From Sitta carolinensis (Eukaryota; Chordata; Aves; Passeriformes; Sittidae): a DNA stretch of 64,000 bases. A program made the translations under genes and the position numbers. How positions within the stretch are numbered: the stretch's first letter is position 1; each line of letters begins with the position of its first letter. The DNA lies in contig CM063299.1 of NCBI GenBank assembly GCA_032173965.1, forward strand, positions 1,857,501-1,921,500, given 5' to 3'. Shown piece by piece: positions 11,801 through 24,083 of the stretch. A model generated the notes under the pieces. That model saw only the letters and a list, made by a program, of their open reading frames with translations, had not been told where the DNA came from and made no database searches.

Positions 11801-14800
11801 CATTCAACGAAGGAGCAATTTGAAGTTTTTATAAAGCACTTGGACACCACAATGATGGGCAAGAGTTTCTTCACTCATTTTGCTTTCTCTTATCACTTCC
11901 CAGCTGTTTCTTCTACTTTCAGGTAGTTTCAATTTATCCTTCTATTTTTACCCACACACAGTTCACTAACAGCCTTCAAGTTGAGATTCTTCTGGCTTTA
12001 GTGATGAGGTGCCAGCTGTGCATCCCTGCAAGCTGGTGCAGGTACGACCTTGAAAATTTCTGGGAAGCCAATCAGGAGATGCTTTTAAACACTTTCCTAT
12101 CTCCCAGAGAGCATCTCTCTGTTTTTAGCTTTAGCTATATATCACATTATAACATCCAGAGCATTGTGCAGACATTACCCAGCTAATGCCAGCCCAAACC
12201 CCTCCCAGCCTGTACCCTGTTATTGCCTAAGTAACAGCTCCTCCATTCCACTGAAGCCAGCCCAGGGAGTTCTTTCTGCTTCCTTCTCTGCAGGAATATT
12301 AAAGCAGAATGAGAATGAAGAGAGCTGTTAATTTTATGTCATGGAGAGGAAACTGAAGGTCTTCGGATCACACTTTCTCCTCAGTCTTTTAATTGCTAAA
12401 TTACACTTCAAGATTTGACACAAGTTTCTCACCTCCCTGTTTTCAAGATACTAGCAAGCAAAACGAGACAAAAATACTTTTTTTTTCTACTCTGCAGAGC
12501 CTGTTAATTTCAAATAGGTGAAATACTGCTAATTAGTAGCATATTCTAACAGAATTTACAATTTTACAGAGAGCTATGTCAAACTGAACCAGATTAAGGG
12601 TCAGAACGTGTCAATCTTGTCATTGTTGTCGCTCTGTGATTTATGTACCCCCTCAACACTTGGGCTCCCAGGTTCCTGGAGCCCTTGGCTAGCACTGCTC
12701 AGCTGCTCCACAGTTATTCCTCACACCAGATCCAGCAGCAAGACATTTACAGCACACTCTTCTCACATTTTCTCTAAACATTAGGTACAATAGCAGAAAT
12801 AGAAATGGGAGATTTAGAAGCAAGAGACATGGGAGTCTGGGTGGAAACAGATGACTAACAGAATTTCTGCTAAATAAAAACATGAAAAGGGGTAAAAAAA
12901 AAAAAAAAAGATTCCTGAGCAGCCATAACACCTTTCTTTTTCTGTATAAGCACTAATGTAGGCCCTGGAACACTCCCACTTCTAGATATGATGCTTAGTA
13001 ACCTGTTTCAAATTTCAAATTAATTTTTAATCAAAATAATGGGAATAGTCCTTAGATAAGTTAGAAAGTGTCTTCCTGTGGTCCTCCTCCAAGTCCCACA
13101 CTTTTTACCTTTGCCATGGGACTGAGATCAAGCAGTATGCCATGGCCCTTCCCTGTCATCCCTACAGCCATCCCCAGTGTCTGTCCTTTGGATTAAACTT
13201 CACCTTCCAAGATGGAAATTCATGGCCTGCCTCTGGATAGCCCCCTGCACAACAGGATCTGAGCATCTAGAGACCCCACTGGGAGTTACACAAGCAATAA
13301 ATCGTCACCCCCCATTTTTGGTACAGATTAATGTTCTCTAAGTTACTCCTGCCATAAACTATAAACAGCAGAAAATGCACTTCTTTGCATTCCAGCATGT
13401 TGTGGGAGATCATAAAGGCACTTAATATATTATTTAAGCCATTTAAGCAAGATAGCACAACTGCTGTAATTAGCAACAGTTCTCCAAATCCCCATATGCC
13501 AGACAAAGGCTCACGTTCAGCATTTCCAGGCTGGTGGAGGGGATCAGAACATCACAGAAATGAAATCCATGCTCGGCTTTTTTTTCTTCCTGCCTATCTC
13601 AGCAGAGCCTACGTTTCACTACAGCTACTCCCCTGCACCACCATAAAGAGACCCAAAACACAACAGAAAGAAGACTGCCCTTTTTTGGGCGTATTTTAAG
13701 AATAACAGGCTACTCGAGGCTTTAAGAAAGAAAAAAGCCACTTCTCTTGACAGCTACATTCTGCAGGCTGAAGGGAACTTTTTTGCTTTTTCCTTCAAAT
13801 AAAAGCAAAATACGATGAAAGCCAACACTCGACTTCCTCTAGAAAATCCATAACCTGAAGTCAGTGCTAAGCAGGAATTTAGAAGCACTCCAAGCAGCAG
13901 CCACCCTTTGTGCATCCAGGGTCAGGCCCAGGGCAGTGGGATGGGAGGCTCAGGTGTGAGAGGAGAGAGGCAGGCTGGGCACACAAAGGGCAGCAGTGAC
14001 AGCACAGGCACAGGACCTGAGCTTCACTACCCCCTGGAACCCCAGCACACAGCACTGCCCAGAATCCTCATCCACCCTGTGCTCCCTGGAACTGCAGCCA
14101 GCTGGACACTCCTGAGCAGAAAACAGCACTGGGACAGACCCCAAAACCTTCTAAAGGGGCAGGGAAAGGAGGTACAGAACTGAGAGCCTCTGCCACCAAA
14201 GGGGGCTGTGAAAGTGGGGGTGCCATGGCTCAGAGAGGGGAGATCCCCTGCCCCATTGCCCAGGCAGCACTGACTGGGAAATGTGTACCAGGCTCATCAT
14301 TTTCCAGGCTTCTCTGGAATTCACTGGGGAGAGGAAGTGACCAAGGCAGGTTCCACCTAGAGAGTTTGTATTTCATCATCCAAAAGATTAACAAAACAAG
14401 TCAAATCATTTTCAAAACAAAGAGATACCCAGCTTGTAACAGATTTGGTTTTATAAGTAGCACCTAAGGGATGGGCTCATTAACATCTCATTAATAATGC
14501 CTATTTTAATTTGCATAAACCCCTAAAAACTTATGAAGCACCATAAAAAGAAAAGCATTTAACTATCCTCTTTCTCACAGGCTGCAAGTTGAAGAAGTGT
14601 GGAGGAAGCTGATAATGCTCTTTCAGTTCCTGAGGACTTCAAGCAGCTAGACAAGCTAGCCCTGACACAAGATTTGTTAACTGGAGCCAATAGGCACCCA
14701 GCTGCAGGGAAAACATCTTCATCACCCTTAAGCACCAGGAAAGGAATTTCCAGGTGGAATTAGCAAAGCCTCCACCCCTACAGTCCAAGCAGTTTCTGAG

Positions 14801-17800
14801 TATCATTAATCATCCCATCAAATGGAGCATTCACCATCTTCCTGGTAAGAACAGGTGGCTGGAAAACATTTCTCATTACAATTCCTATTTGGCATTACAC
14901 TGCAATGAATCTGGCAACTGTGTTTGGGGTTGATGTTTAACAAAACCACATGTCCAGGCAGTTGGTTTAAGTACAATGCAGAATACCTGTACATTTATCT
15001 GTGTTTATCAGCTCTCCTTCCTATGACCTATCAGTACATAAATACCATATCAGATGCCTGCATGTATAAGCCAGATTCCTCACATTACACATGGTAATCA
15101 TGTCAAATCTGCCCAAAGCAGCAAATAGCAACCAGCAGCAGACACAGAACATCTTCACAACTGCTTCCTTTTTGGCTCCATGCCTACTCTGCACTGCAAG
15201 AGCTGCTGCACCAGAGGAGTTGGTTAATGTTTGCACTTGCACAGCTCCTGGAAGATGAAGGCACTCAAATAGAGAAATTAATATTCACAGGAGAGCTCTC
15301 AGGGGAAAAGGAAGAGTTTTCCCTAAGGTGCACTGTTTCAGTACAGTGTGTTTGACTGGCACTTGGGCTCCTTTCCTTCACGGGGAGAAACAGGAGAGGC
15401 ATAATCTGTACTCTGATTTTCCTCATCCAATTAGAACATCCTTTCAAGGCAGTCCTGTTGTAGGTAGGCAGGATAATCTGATAGATTTCCAGAGATGTGG
15501 TGTGTTTTATGCCACCTTCCAGCACGAGAGGCTTCCAAGGAGAAAGCAGTGTTGTCTCCCAGAGGAGGGGGAAGGACACAGCCACAGGCTTCTCTCATGC
15601 CTGATCTCGCAGGAATGAACCAGGTTGATGGACAACTTCTAAATACAGCAAGATCCTCAGATGAAGGCTGGCCAGAGAAGTCCATCTGTGCCTCCCACTT
15701 GCATATCCCTGGCTTTGGCTGAGCTCCGAGTGCAGCCAGCACTGAAAGGGAGAACAAAGACTTGGATTTGCAAGGGGAACTCAAGGCCCTCTCAATCCTC
15801 TGCAAAGCAAAGTGTACACATGATAAGCCAGGAGAGCCATTCCATGCTGCAGTCACATGCCATGTGGAAGCTGTAATCTCACAAGGACACAGATATGGCC
15901 ATGAAAATATGGGTTATGCCTGTGCTAACAACCAGCTCATGTCCCTGGAGCTCCTAAATGGCTTTAATCTGGCTGCTAATGCAGGTGAAAGCTTGTGCTG
16001 GTGAAGCTTCCTTTCTCCTGGCTCTGATCAGCCAGGAACATGCTCCCCTTTGGCACCTGACTGGGCAGGTGAGGACATGAGCTGGCTACTCCTTGGTTTC
16101 AGTGTTTGCAGGTGGGGAGGAGAGGAGCTGCCTGTCACAGTGACATGACTGCAGGCAGCAGGCAAGAGAGGGCGGTTGGGAACAGGCTTTGAGGAACCAG
16201 CTGCATTTTCAACACCCCCTTCAACCAAACCACTTCTAACAGAATCCTCACAACAACCAGGCTGAGGCAGCCCAGCTACACTCAGAGCTATCACCTCTGC
16301 TTCCCTCCACAGAGCTTATCTTGTGTAAAGTAACACCTAACACTGTAAAACCCTAGTGTGGGTTAAACAATTGTAACGTATCTCAGACAGTCCAAGCAAA
16401 TCTCACTGCAAAGTTAGCAAGAAACTGCCTTTGCATCTGCTCAGCACCTGCCTGAGAAAGGCTCCTGCATCCAGAGCTGACAGCAAAATTCAGACAAGGG
16501 CAAGGAAGAAAGCAGACACAGGAGGGAAAATGCCACAGACATGTTAAGCGGAGGGCTTGACTTCATGGATTTTTGTCATTATTGAATTCAACCATGGGTA
16601 AAAGGCAAACTTCCCTAAGACAGCCTGAGAACAAGGACCTGCCTCTGTTTCAAGACCCACCTGTAGGTGCCTTCCCAAGGTGATACCTGCTCTGGGCATT
16701 TGGCTCAGCAGGAGCTGAGCACCACGGGGTGCACAAGGAATTCCTGCCCCAGATCATCCCCAGGCCTGCCCAGAGCAGCGCCAGGCACTGGGCACAGCCA
16801 GGCTGGAGAGGTCTCAGAGAGAGAGAGAGGGGCCTCAGAGAGAGAGAGGGGCTTTTGTGCAGCTGGGGAGGACTGTGGGTGCCAGAAGCCACCTGGCACA
16901 GGAGCCCAGCTGAGTCACAGCTGCAGCAATCGCAGCAATTGTCCCAGGGACACAACAATGGCACTTGTCTGACTGGTCAGGCCACGAAGGCAGCACAGTG
17001 CAGTTCTCTTGGTGAAAGCATTTCGCCTGGAAGTAAATTTCTAAAACAAAATCCCTTTAATTCCAAGCCTTTCCAGGCTTCTCCCCAACAAGGGCAGTTT
17101 ATTGAGAGATGTCATGCAGGAGAGAGAAATGTCACTGCTGTTGGCTTTCACCATCACCTGGGAAGGAGGAAACCCTGAATTCCCATTACACCGGGGTGGG
17201 AATTGAGCCCTCAGCTCCAGCCAGCTCCCTCAGAACACCCAAGGTGCAGCCCAAGGTCCCTGTTTCCCATCAGAATAAAAGCTGTGCAAAGGGTCTGTCA
17301 GTGGTTACACTCCCAAGCCAGACCTGGGGAGCAGAACGAGGAAGAGGATGGAGTTTGTACTCAGGTGCACAATCCACATCCTGCCTTCTGCTCTTTGGGG
17401 GGAGTTTGTCTCCCTCTTCTCAGGATGGACACAAAGCAACTGCACAATCTGTAAAAGCACATCAACAGCAAGGTGAGAACAAGGTGCCCAGGGAGAAAAT
17501 GGGAAATTTAATCCTCAAGAGGTGTTCCTGCTGCACTGATTTAAGGGGATGGCCATACCCTGCATCCATGGCTTGATCCATGTCAAAGGAGAAGGCTGTT
17601 ACTAAGAAATCTGTTGATCAGCAGTACCTTCCCTGCTGCTCTAGGGGGCTGAGTGCTGTTTACAGTCTTTGGAGCTGTTTGCTCATCCCATGTTTCCAGT
17701 CATGCTTTACAGATCCAATCTGACCCATAGCTTTATCAGATTCTACAGGCATTAAACTTTGAAACAGGCCATGAGTTCAGGTACAGCCTGGGTTTGCCAG

Positions 17801-17987
17801 CAGTGGTCTCTGCCTGAGCATCACCTGTACCAATGCATCAAGTTCTCTGAGAACACAAACTCCAAAGGGTTAACCCAGAGCCAACCACGAAGATATCTCC
17901 TGAGCAAAGGCTGGGTGCACCAGGAAGTTCAAAGGTCCCCAAGAAACATGGACTTCAGGGAGTTAATTAGAAATAATTAGAATCAGA

Positions 17988-17991
17988 TACA

Positions 17992-18037
<46 letters not shown>
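17988..18037. repeat. (AC)n followed by poly-A tract
   Basis: About eight AC dinucleotides run directly into more than 30 consecutive A residues. This is a simple repeat; the A tract could also be the tail of an old retroposed insert on the plus strand, but no insert body is recognisable to its left. Confidence 0.9.
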
Positions 18038-18039
<2 letters not shown>

Positions 18040-19479
18040 TGTAAACTAAGAAATTGTTTTGAGGAGCTCAAAAAACAGGGACAACTTTGGTTGTTACAGA
18101 GACAACTTTGTTGGGTTACTGGGACATTGGCCTGCTTCATGTTTAAAAGGGAGCTGTGGTCATTTGATAGCTGGCAGTGATAAGGCCACAAATAAGTGTG
18201 AGGCCACAAGTAAACACCTCTCCTTCAATTAGAGAGAAAGAGGAAACCAACCAGCTTTTGCTTTTAGTTCCTGGGGAAACAAAACCATTTATTCCTTTTT
18301 AAGGCTCCAAGAAGATGTTCCACCCAGAAGGGAATCAAACCCACTGTAAAGAAAAAGCCAAACCCGAATTCCTGCTGCTAGCAGAGACACCCGAGATGAA
18401 CGGAGAGGCATTAATTAAAAAAGCAGCTGGCAGTCCAGGGAGGCAGGAGGTGTCAGGAGCTCCTGCTCCCTGCAACGCGTGAGGCTGCAGAGAGCAAATC
18501 CGGCTCCGTTTCCAGCACAGCCCTGGGATACCACCTCAGCTAAGGACACCCCCCACTGCCCCCCCAAACAAGTATAAACAGCAAAAAAACCCCCAAACCC
18601 CCTCCCATCCTTTTGCTCCCCTAAAAAAGCACCAGCAAACCCCACAGCTCCGCGTGTCCCGTCGGAGGAGGGGGAAAAGGCCGAGGTGGGTGCAGGAATT
18701 GGTGACCCCACGAGCTGTGGGATGCTGAGGAGCACCCAGCGAGGCCGGGAAAGGCCAGAGGGATGTGACAAACCCGCCGTTATGTAACGGGTGACAAACG
18801 CCTTTTGTTATGCAAGACAAGTGGGAGAAAAAAAATCAGCATTTTGAGACTCCCCGCTCGAGCACAAACAGGCTGCGGCTCCGGGGGGCACCGGCACGCT
18901 CCGAGCAGCAGAAATAGATGCCTTGGAAACGCCTCCTGATTCGGATGAGTCAACAGAAAAATACAGAATCAATATTTAATTTTAAGGGATTGAGGTTGTC
19001 AGCACGGTAATTTGATATTTTGGGGGTTTTGTTAAGGAGAGAGCCCAGTGGGAAGCCATCCACCAGCCTTGCTCATCAGTCATCTAAAATGAGGGATCTG
19101 CATCCCCTTTGCTCAGCATTTGGGGTTCTAGGCTTTTTTAAATTAAAATTTTCAACTGGTATTGATATCATTTCATAGTAAAACAAATAAACCAAAAAGC
19201 CACACACATCTGAATTTAAGCACTGGTCCCAACTCTGTTTTTACCCTCAGTGAAAATCCCAGATCCAATTCTCAGCTTCGAGCTCGAACAGAGAATCCTC
19301 TGCCCTCTCCTGGCTTCTGTACGTGGCTGAAAGCTGCAGAAATCAACCTCACGTCTCACTCTGAGAAAGAAATGAAACTCCTGGGCTCTCTGAGACCCTG
19401 AGAGTGTCTGGTTAAAAACATTTCAAATCCAAGCAGCCTGACCTCTGGCAGCAGGAAGGCTCTGTCTCCCCAGGGCTCG

Positions 19480-19790
19480 CCCAAGGGATGGCAGCTCCCC
19501 GTCCCCCGGGCAGCGCAGGGAGCCAGCGGCGCACGGCGACAGTGACATCCAGCGGCAGCGCACCCCCAGCCCAGCCGCCCGCAGAGCCCGGGACACGCCA
19601 GCTCCCTGCGCCGGCCCGGGGCCGATTGCAAACGCGGGGGAGCTGCTGGGGCACCCGGGAGCAGGGACAGCACGGACACGCGGCTGGCACTGGCACTGCC
19701 CGCGTCCCCTGCAGGGACAACCCCAGCACAAGGGAGGGACCCGCATCCCTCAGCTCATCGCTGCTGCCACCCCACAGCGCCGAGGTTCAG
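19480..19790. promoter_or_regulatory. Small orphan CpG-rich block
   Basis: About 300 bp with many CpG dinucleotides and high GC stands out from the surrounding AT-rich intergenic DNA. No recognised gene starts here. It may be an orphan CpG island, an alternative promoter or an enhancer. Open frames on both strands are the usual by-product of few stop codons in GC-rich DNA. Confidence 0.35.
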
Positions 19791-20654
19791 CAGGAGTTAT
19801 TGGCCAAGCATGAGTCAACCTGGGCTGCTCGTTCACATAAACGCCTCTAAAATGGCTTTGTTTCTTTTTTTTTTTTAGCAAATCTGCTGTCCTTCAGAAA
19901 ACCCCGTGTCAGTTCCAGAACTGAGAGGAAAGACTGTGAAGCAGCTTTAAATCAATTGTACCTTCAGGAACAGCCGGGTCAAAGAGACTGTCACCTCCAA
20001 CACCTGCAAGGTCACAGCCCAGCAATGACAGGTGAGGCACTCACACAGCCACTGTCACATTGTCACCGAGCAGGGGAACACTTTCCAGCTCACACCGAGC
20101 CTTTACACCTGGTATTTTTACAGGAGGATGAGCAGGTGAAGATGTTATCAGTGCTGGAGGAGCTGGGCAGGTTGAGCTGCTGTCCCAGACATGGAGCAGG
20201 GAAAAGAGCAGCTGCTCCAGCCGGGGAGGGAGTGAGGAATGAGCCATGGCTTTGCTGTCAGCTGCTGGTAATTAGGGTGGCCCTACCTTGCAATCTGGAT
20301 GCTCCAACATAGTTGTGGTTTGCTCCGGGCCCACCCCAGCCCAGCCACACGTTTGTCTTCCCGAGCAAAAATGCAGCCCGACCTGTGGCAGGGGTGTTTG
20401 TGCCTCCCAGTCCCTGCACTGGTTCCTCCAGCACCTGCACACCCCAAAGGTGGAATGAGACGGGGACGGGAGAGGCAACTGCTGACAGCACCGGCTCTGC
20501 CACAAACAGGTGCCACAGGCTGCCCGGGCAGGACGATTGGTCCCACATAAACCTATTTTCAAGCTGCTAAAACACAGCCACATGTCCTGTGGGAGTTCTC
20601 AGGCACTCACGACCAGCTCGTTTCTCGTGTCTCTCCTCCCCAGTCTCTCTTTAC

Positions 20655-20834
20655 CTCTGAAATGTCCAATCTGGTCTGTATCAGCTCGCAGGGAGCGCTT
20701 CAAATCTAAATTGGTAAATTCAAAGTCAAAACCCCAGGGCTGCCAGACAACGTGATCCGGGAGGCTGAGTAGGAGTCCCTCGGTGCCCCGGCGGCTCCAG
20801 GCGATCCTCCCCCGGCTGGCTGCTTCCCGCAGGG
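20655..20834 (-). other. Exon-like segment, 59 open codons, phase 1 to 1 (unproven)
   Basis: On the minus strand an acceptor ending TTTGCCCAG precedes 180 open bases that end at the donor-like AGAG/GTAAAG. The translation contains LPDHVVWQPWGFDFEFTNLD and then LKRSLRADTDQIGHFR, which looks protein-like, although I know no matching family. The frame expects a previous exon ending in phase 1, and the exon-like segment at 21397-21451 does so. It may be part of an unannotated minus-strand gene between USP32 and APPBP2, or chance. Confidence 0.18.
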
Positions 20835-21396
20835 CTGGGCAAACACCAGCCAGCCAATTCCTACCGAGACAACGGCACCAGAGACACAAACCGTGTGAAA
20901 CGCCCCAGAGCAGCGCAATTGAAATGCAAGAACAGGGCAGGGGTTGGGATTGCTCGGAGCCCGGAGCTTGGGGAGGGCCGGCGGAGCAGCCAGCAGCTCC
21001 TGCTGTGCCCGTGTCTTCCGAGGGATCGGGCATCCGGGGGATGCAGCCAGCCGGTGAAACCGCAGAGGACAGACCGGGCTCAGCAGGGTCAGTTCTGCCG
21101 TCCAGTTACTTGAAGGGGTTTTGAAGGCTCCCAGCCACCATCAGAGAGGTCAGTGGAAATTGGCCAGTGCAGTATCCTCACCTGAACAAGAGCAGGGAAT
21201 CCTGACTGTCTCCATGGTTTCCCAAACCACAAACTCCTGCAATATTTGCAGCGTCATAGCAACCAGCTCCAGCCCAGCCAAATGAAAATTCTGGTATTTT
21301 AAACCATGGGATCTTATTTAGGATGATCCTGGAGATCCCTAAGAGTCGTGCATCAACACCAAGACTGGATTAAGGCTCTGGAAGTACCAGACCTAC

Positions 21397-21451
21397 CTTC
21401 AGTACATCCTTTCTCTTGTATGTCTTCTTCCCAGTCATGGAAGAGCAGCTT
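21397..21451 (-). other. Exon-like segment, 18 codons ending in phase 1 (unproven)
   Basis: On the minus strand the acceptor CTTCCTCCAG precedes 55 bases reading KLLFHDWEEDIQEKGCTE plus one base, followed by the strong donor GTAGGT. Joined to 20655-20834 the frame stays open with an Ala at the junction. No family is recognised. A CR1 fragment lies just to the right. Confidence 0.18.
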
Positions 21452-21484
21452 CTGGAGGAAGCAGCAGCTGCTCCTTTCCTTGCT

Positions 21485-21600
21485 GGGGCAGAAACTCCTC
21501 TTCCAGGGAGTTGGTAGGGCTGGATCACCCTTGGGATTGATGATCCCAAAGGTTTTTTTCCAACTTGGATGGTTCTGGGATTCTGAATGGCTCTGGTTGG
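21485..21600 (+). mobile_element. CR1 LINE 3'-end fragment
   Basis: The sequence around 21525-21595 has the usual CR1 tail order: a GATGATCCCAAAGG segment, then TTTTTTCCAACTTGGATGG and a degenerate TTCTGGGATTCTG end. It is a short, old, 5'-truncated copy in plus orientation. Confidence 0.65.
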
Positions 21601-23513
21601 GCTTTGGGGCTGGCCACATTTGATTCATGGTTCCATCCAGGCTTTAAGGAAACATCAGAAATATCAATAATTTGGCCCAGAAATCTTTCAGTCTGAGCAG
21701 TAAAAACCCCTGAAGATCCTTCACTCCCATGTGCTGGAATGGGACAGCTGGGTTGAGCTCAGTTACTGCTTTTAGCTCTGAACCCAAGCAAGAAAAACCC
21801 ATCATAGATCCCTTTGGGGGGACCAGTCTTAGAATCAGGACGACAGACTTCCTATTTAAATGTGGATCCCATCCCTGAATTTGGCAGGGGCTTGGGATTC
21901 CTGGCTGTGCTGGCCCTGGACTCAGCCCTGTCCTGGAGAGGCTGTGGGAGATGTTGTGTCACCCTCCCAGGGCAGCGAGCAGACACTTGGGTGGTGCAGA
22001 CCTGGATCAGGAGGAATTTTCTCTGGATAACAGAATAATTCCTCCAGCTAAAGGTAAACCCAATATAGGAGTGCCTGTGGCTGCTGTAGGAAAATGCTGT
22101 CTGCCCTCAAAGTGTCACACTGATTTAAGAGGGAACTGAGCAAAATTAAAGGCTGCCCAGGACTTGGATTATCCCACAATTTTTCCAGTAGGACTTGAGG
22201 TGACTTAGAAGTGACAGGAAAGCTCTCAAGGAAAACTGAGCTCTGCCAGAAATAGCCTCAGTTTCCTGCACAGGTGACGTAGGCAAAGCAGAAAAATTTC
22301 ACCTTCGAGGGTTCCTGCTCCAAGTAGGAGCAGAAAATCTTTGCAATAAACTACAGGGTGCAGTGTTACAGGGATTGCCTTTCCTGCTGCTGGATTTTAG
22401 AGGATGGCAGAGGCAACTGGACTTGCCCTCCCCAAAAATCAGCAGAACAGCCTCATTCGTACCTCAGTTTTCCTTTCAGCTGGGCAGAAGTTTCAGGGTT
22501 GCTGCTGTTAATTCGTCCTTCACACCAGCAAACAGAATATTTTTGTAGTCTCCTGTTGTCGGCTTGCTCTTGGCAGTCTGGATCCAGCACTCCCAATTGT
22601 CATTTCCCTGAGGAAAAGGGGAAGAACTGAGAAAGCTGCAGGAGCACACAGAGACATGCAGGGATATCCATTTCCACTCTTGGAATCCAGGCTGCAGGAG
22701 CAGAGCTGGCACTGCCACAGCCCCAGGGACTCCGGGGTCACCCTGCTGACCTGGGCCCTGAGCCAGGGCAGTGCTGGAGGGCAGTGTGCCTTTAGAGAGG
22801 GGAACCTCAGCCCTGGGAGCCAGGGCAGGCTCTGCCTGAGCCCCACACAGCTGGGGAGCTGCAGGGCACCCAGGACACAAACCTGAGGGCTCAAAAATAA
22901 ACCCCCAGAAACGCTGGGTTCAACCCACTCTGTGCTCAGGCAGCCACACGAGATAGTTGGTGCTGCCAGTGCACACTTGCAGGAGAGAATTTGTGTTCCC
23001 ATGGCTACTTCAGGGAGAAAAAAAACAAAAACAAGAAGTAGGGAAGGATCTGGGAAGGATCCCCATCTTGCAAGCCCCACGGGCTCCCACTGCCCCCATC
23101 CCACAGGTCCCAACCCAAGTGCCATCCAGCAGGATTTGCCCCCAAGGACAGGGATTTCAGCTCCTCCTGGCAAGGACAGGCCCTGGGGGAAGGGAAGCTG
23201 TAACCAATTCACTGCAGATACTCCAGGCTGCGGGAACACTCTATTTATTAGTCAATATTTCATTTGAGCAATACAGTTACAGAATATCACAATGCTGGTT
23301 ACAAACAGAGGATGGCTCCGTGGGCACAGAGGATGGGGGAGAAGTGGGGCACGAAACCTTCGTCCTGACACAATGGGGAGGGGGGGCTGCAAGGTCTAGG
23401 AATGAGCAAGATACTTCTCTCTAAATGAACGTGGCACTACAGGTAGAGATTCTGGTTTAGAGGTGGGTTCGTGTAAGTAGTTCAATTTATACAGTTATAC
23501 AGTTCAAGCAACA

Positions 23514-23537
23514 TTTTTTTTTTTTTTTTTTTTTTTT
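23514..23537. repeat. Poly-T tract
   Basis: An uninterrupted run of about 24 T residues within the probable APPBP2 3' UTR; it reads as poly-A on the transcribed strand and could prime internally in oligo-dT libraries. Confidence 0.9.
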
Positions 23538-24068
23538 AATGCTATTAAATTAAAATCCCCTGTAGTTCAATAAAGTATAAAAATAGTACTGAACCCGGTA
23601 ATATTCAATAAAATGTAGAATTCATTCACATCATTAAGTAGTAAAGAAATTGTAAAGTTGTAGTTACCATGGCAACATTGCTTCCCAGAAAGGAATATAC
23701 AGAAAAGTTACACATATGGTACCTGCGACGAGTATTTAGCGATCCAACACTGAACTTGTGCACCACAAACCAAGTTTCTAAATATCTCTATATATTTATA
23801 TAGTATATATCTTTTTCATCTTAAAATTTACTTTTGAAAAGAAAAAAAAAAAATGTGCACTTCAACAAACTCACTAAGGCCACTCATGCTATAGATACCG
23901 AGGATTGCAAGGAGTAGTGGAATATGAGACCCTAGAGCACACACTTGACACCACCCAGGGACACCTGTGGCACAGCCCAGAACGTTCCTGAGATTTAGGG
24001 ACAAAAGCATTCCCAGTGCTGCCAGTTCTTTGCAGGTATTGGAGTTTATTTCTAGATAAAGGAAATTT

Positions 24069-24083
24069 CCCCCCCCCCCCCCC
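24069..24083. repeat. Poly-C tract
   Basis: A run of about 15 C residues followed by TTCTCCCCC within the probable APPBP2 3' UTR, reading as poly-G on the transcript strand. Long homopolymers like this are often miscounted. Confidence 0.85.

Larger units (their letters stand above)
5466..23229. other. Interval between USP32 and the APPBP2 3' end; no confident gene
   Basis: This 17.8-kb stretch separates the USP32 promoter from the probable APPBP2 3' end. The human equivalent holds CHCT1 (C17orf64); I could not recognise a convincing copy here. What I see is mainly AT-rich unique DNA, a CR1 fragment at 21.5 kb, an AC/poly-A simple repeat at 17988-18037, a hairpin at 6299-6369, a CpG-rich block at 19480-19790 and a few exon-like segments listed separately with low confidence. 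ORFs of 60-150 codons here are not supported by splice context or recognisable protein. Confidence 0.5.

Noticed and set aside
14581..14660. Plus-strand segment after a strong acceptor, reading VWRKLIMLF
   Set aside because: It hinted at a helical CHD1-type motif, but an in-frame stop follows soon, no good donor is present, and the resemblance depends on an assumed frame change.
14784..14844. Exon-like plus-strand segment with acceptor CCCCTACAG and donor GTAAGAA, 20 open codons
   Set aside because: I considered it as a possible CHCT1 exon because strand and location fit, but the residues match nothing I know, and no partner exon in phase was found. It is most likely a pseudoexon.
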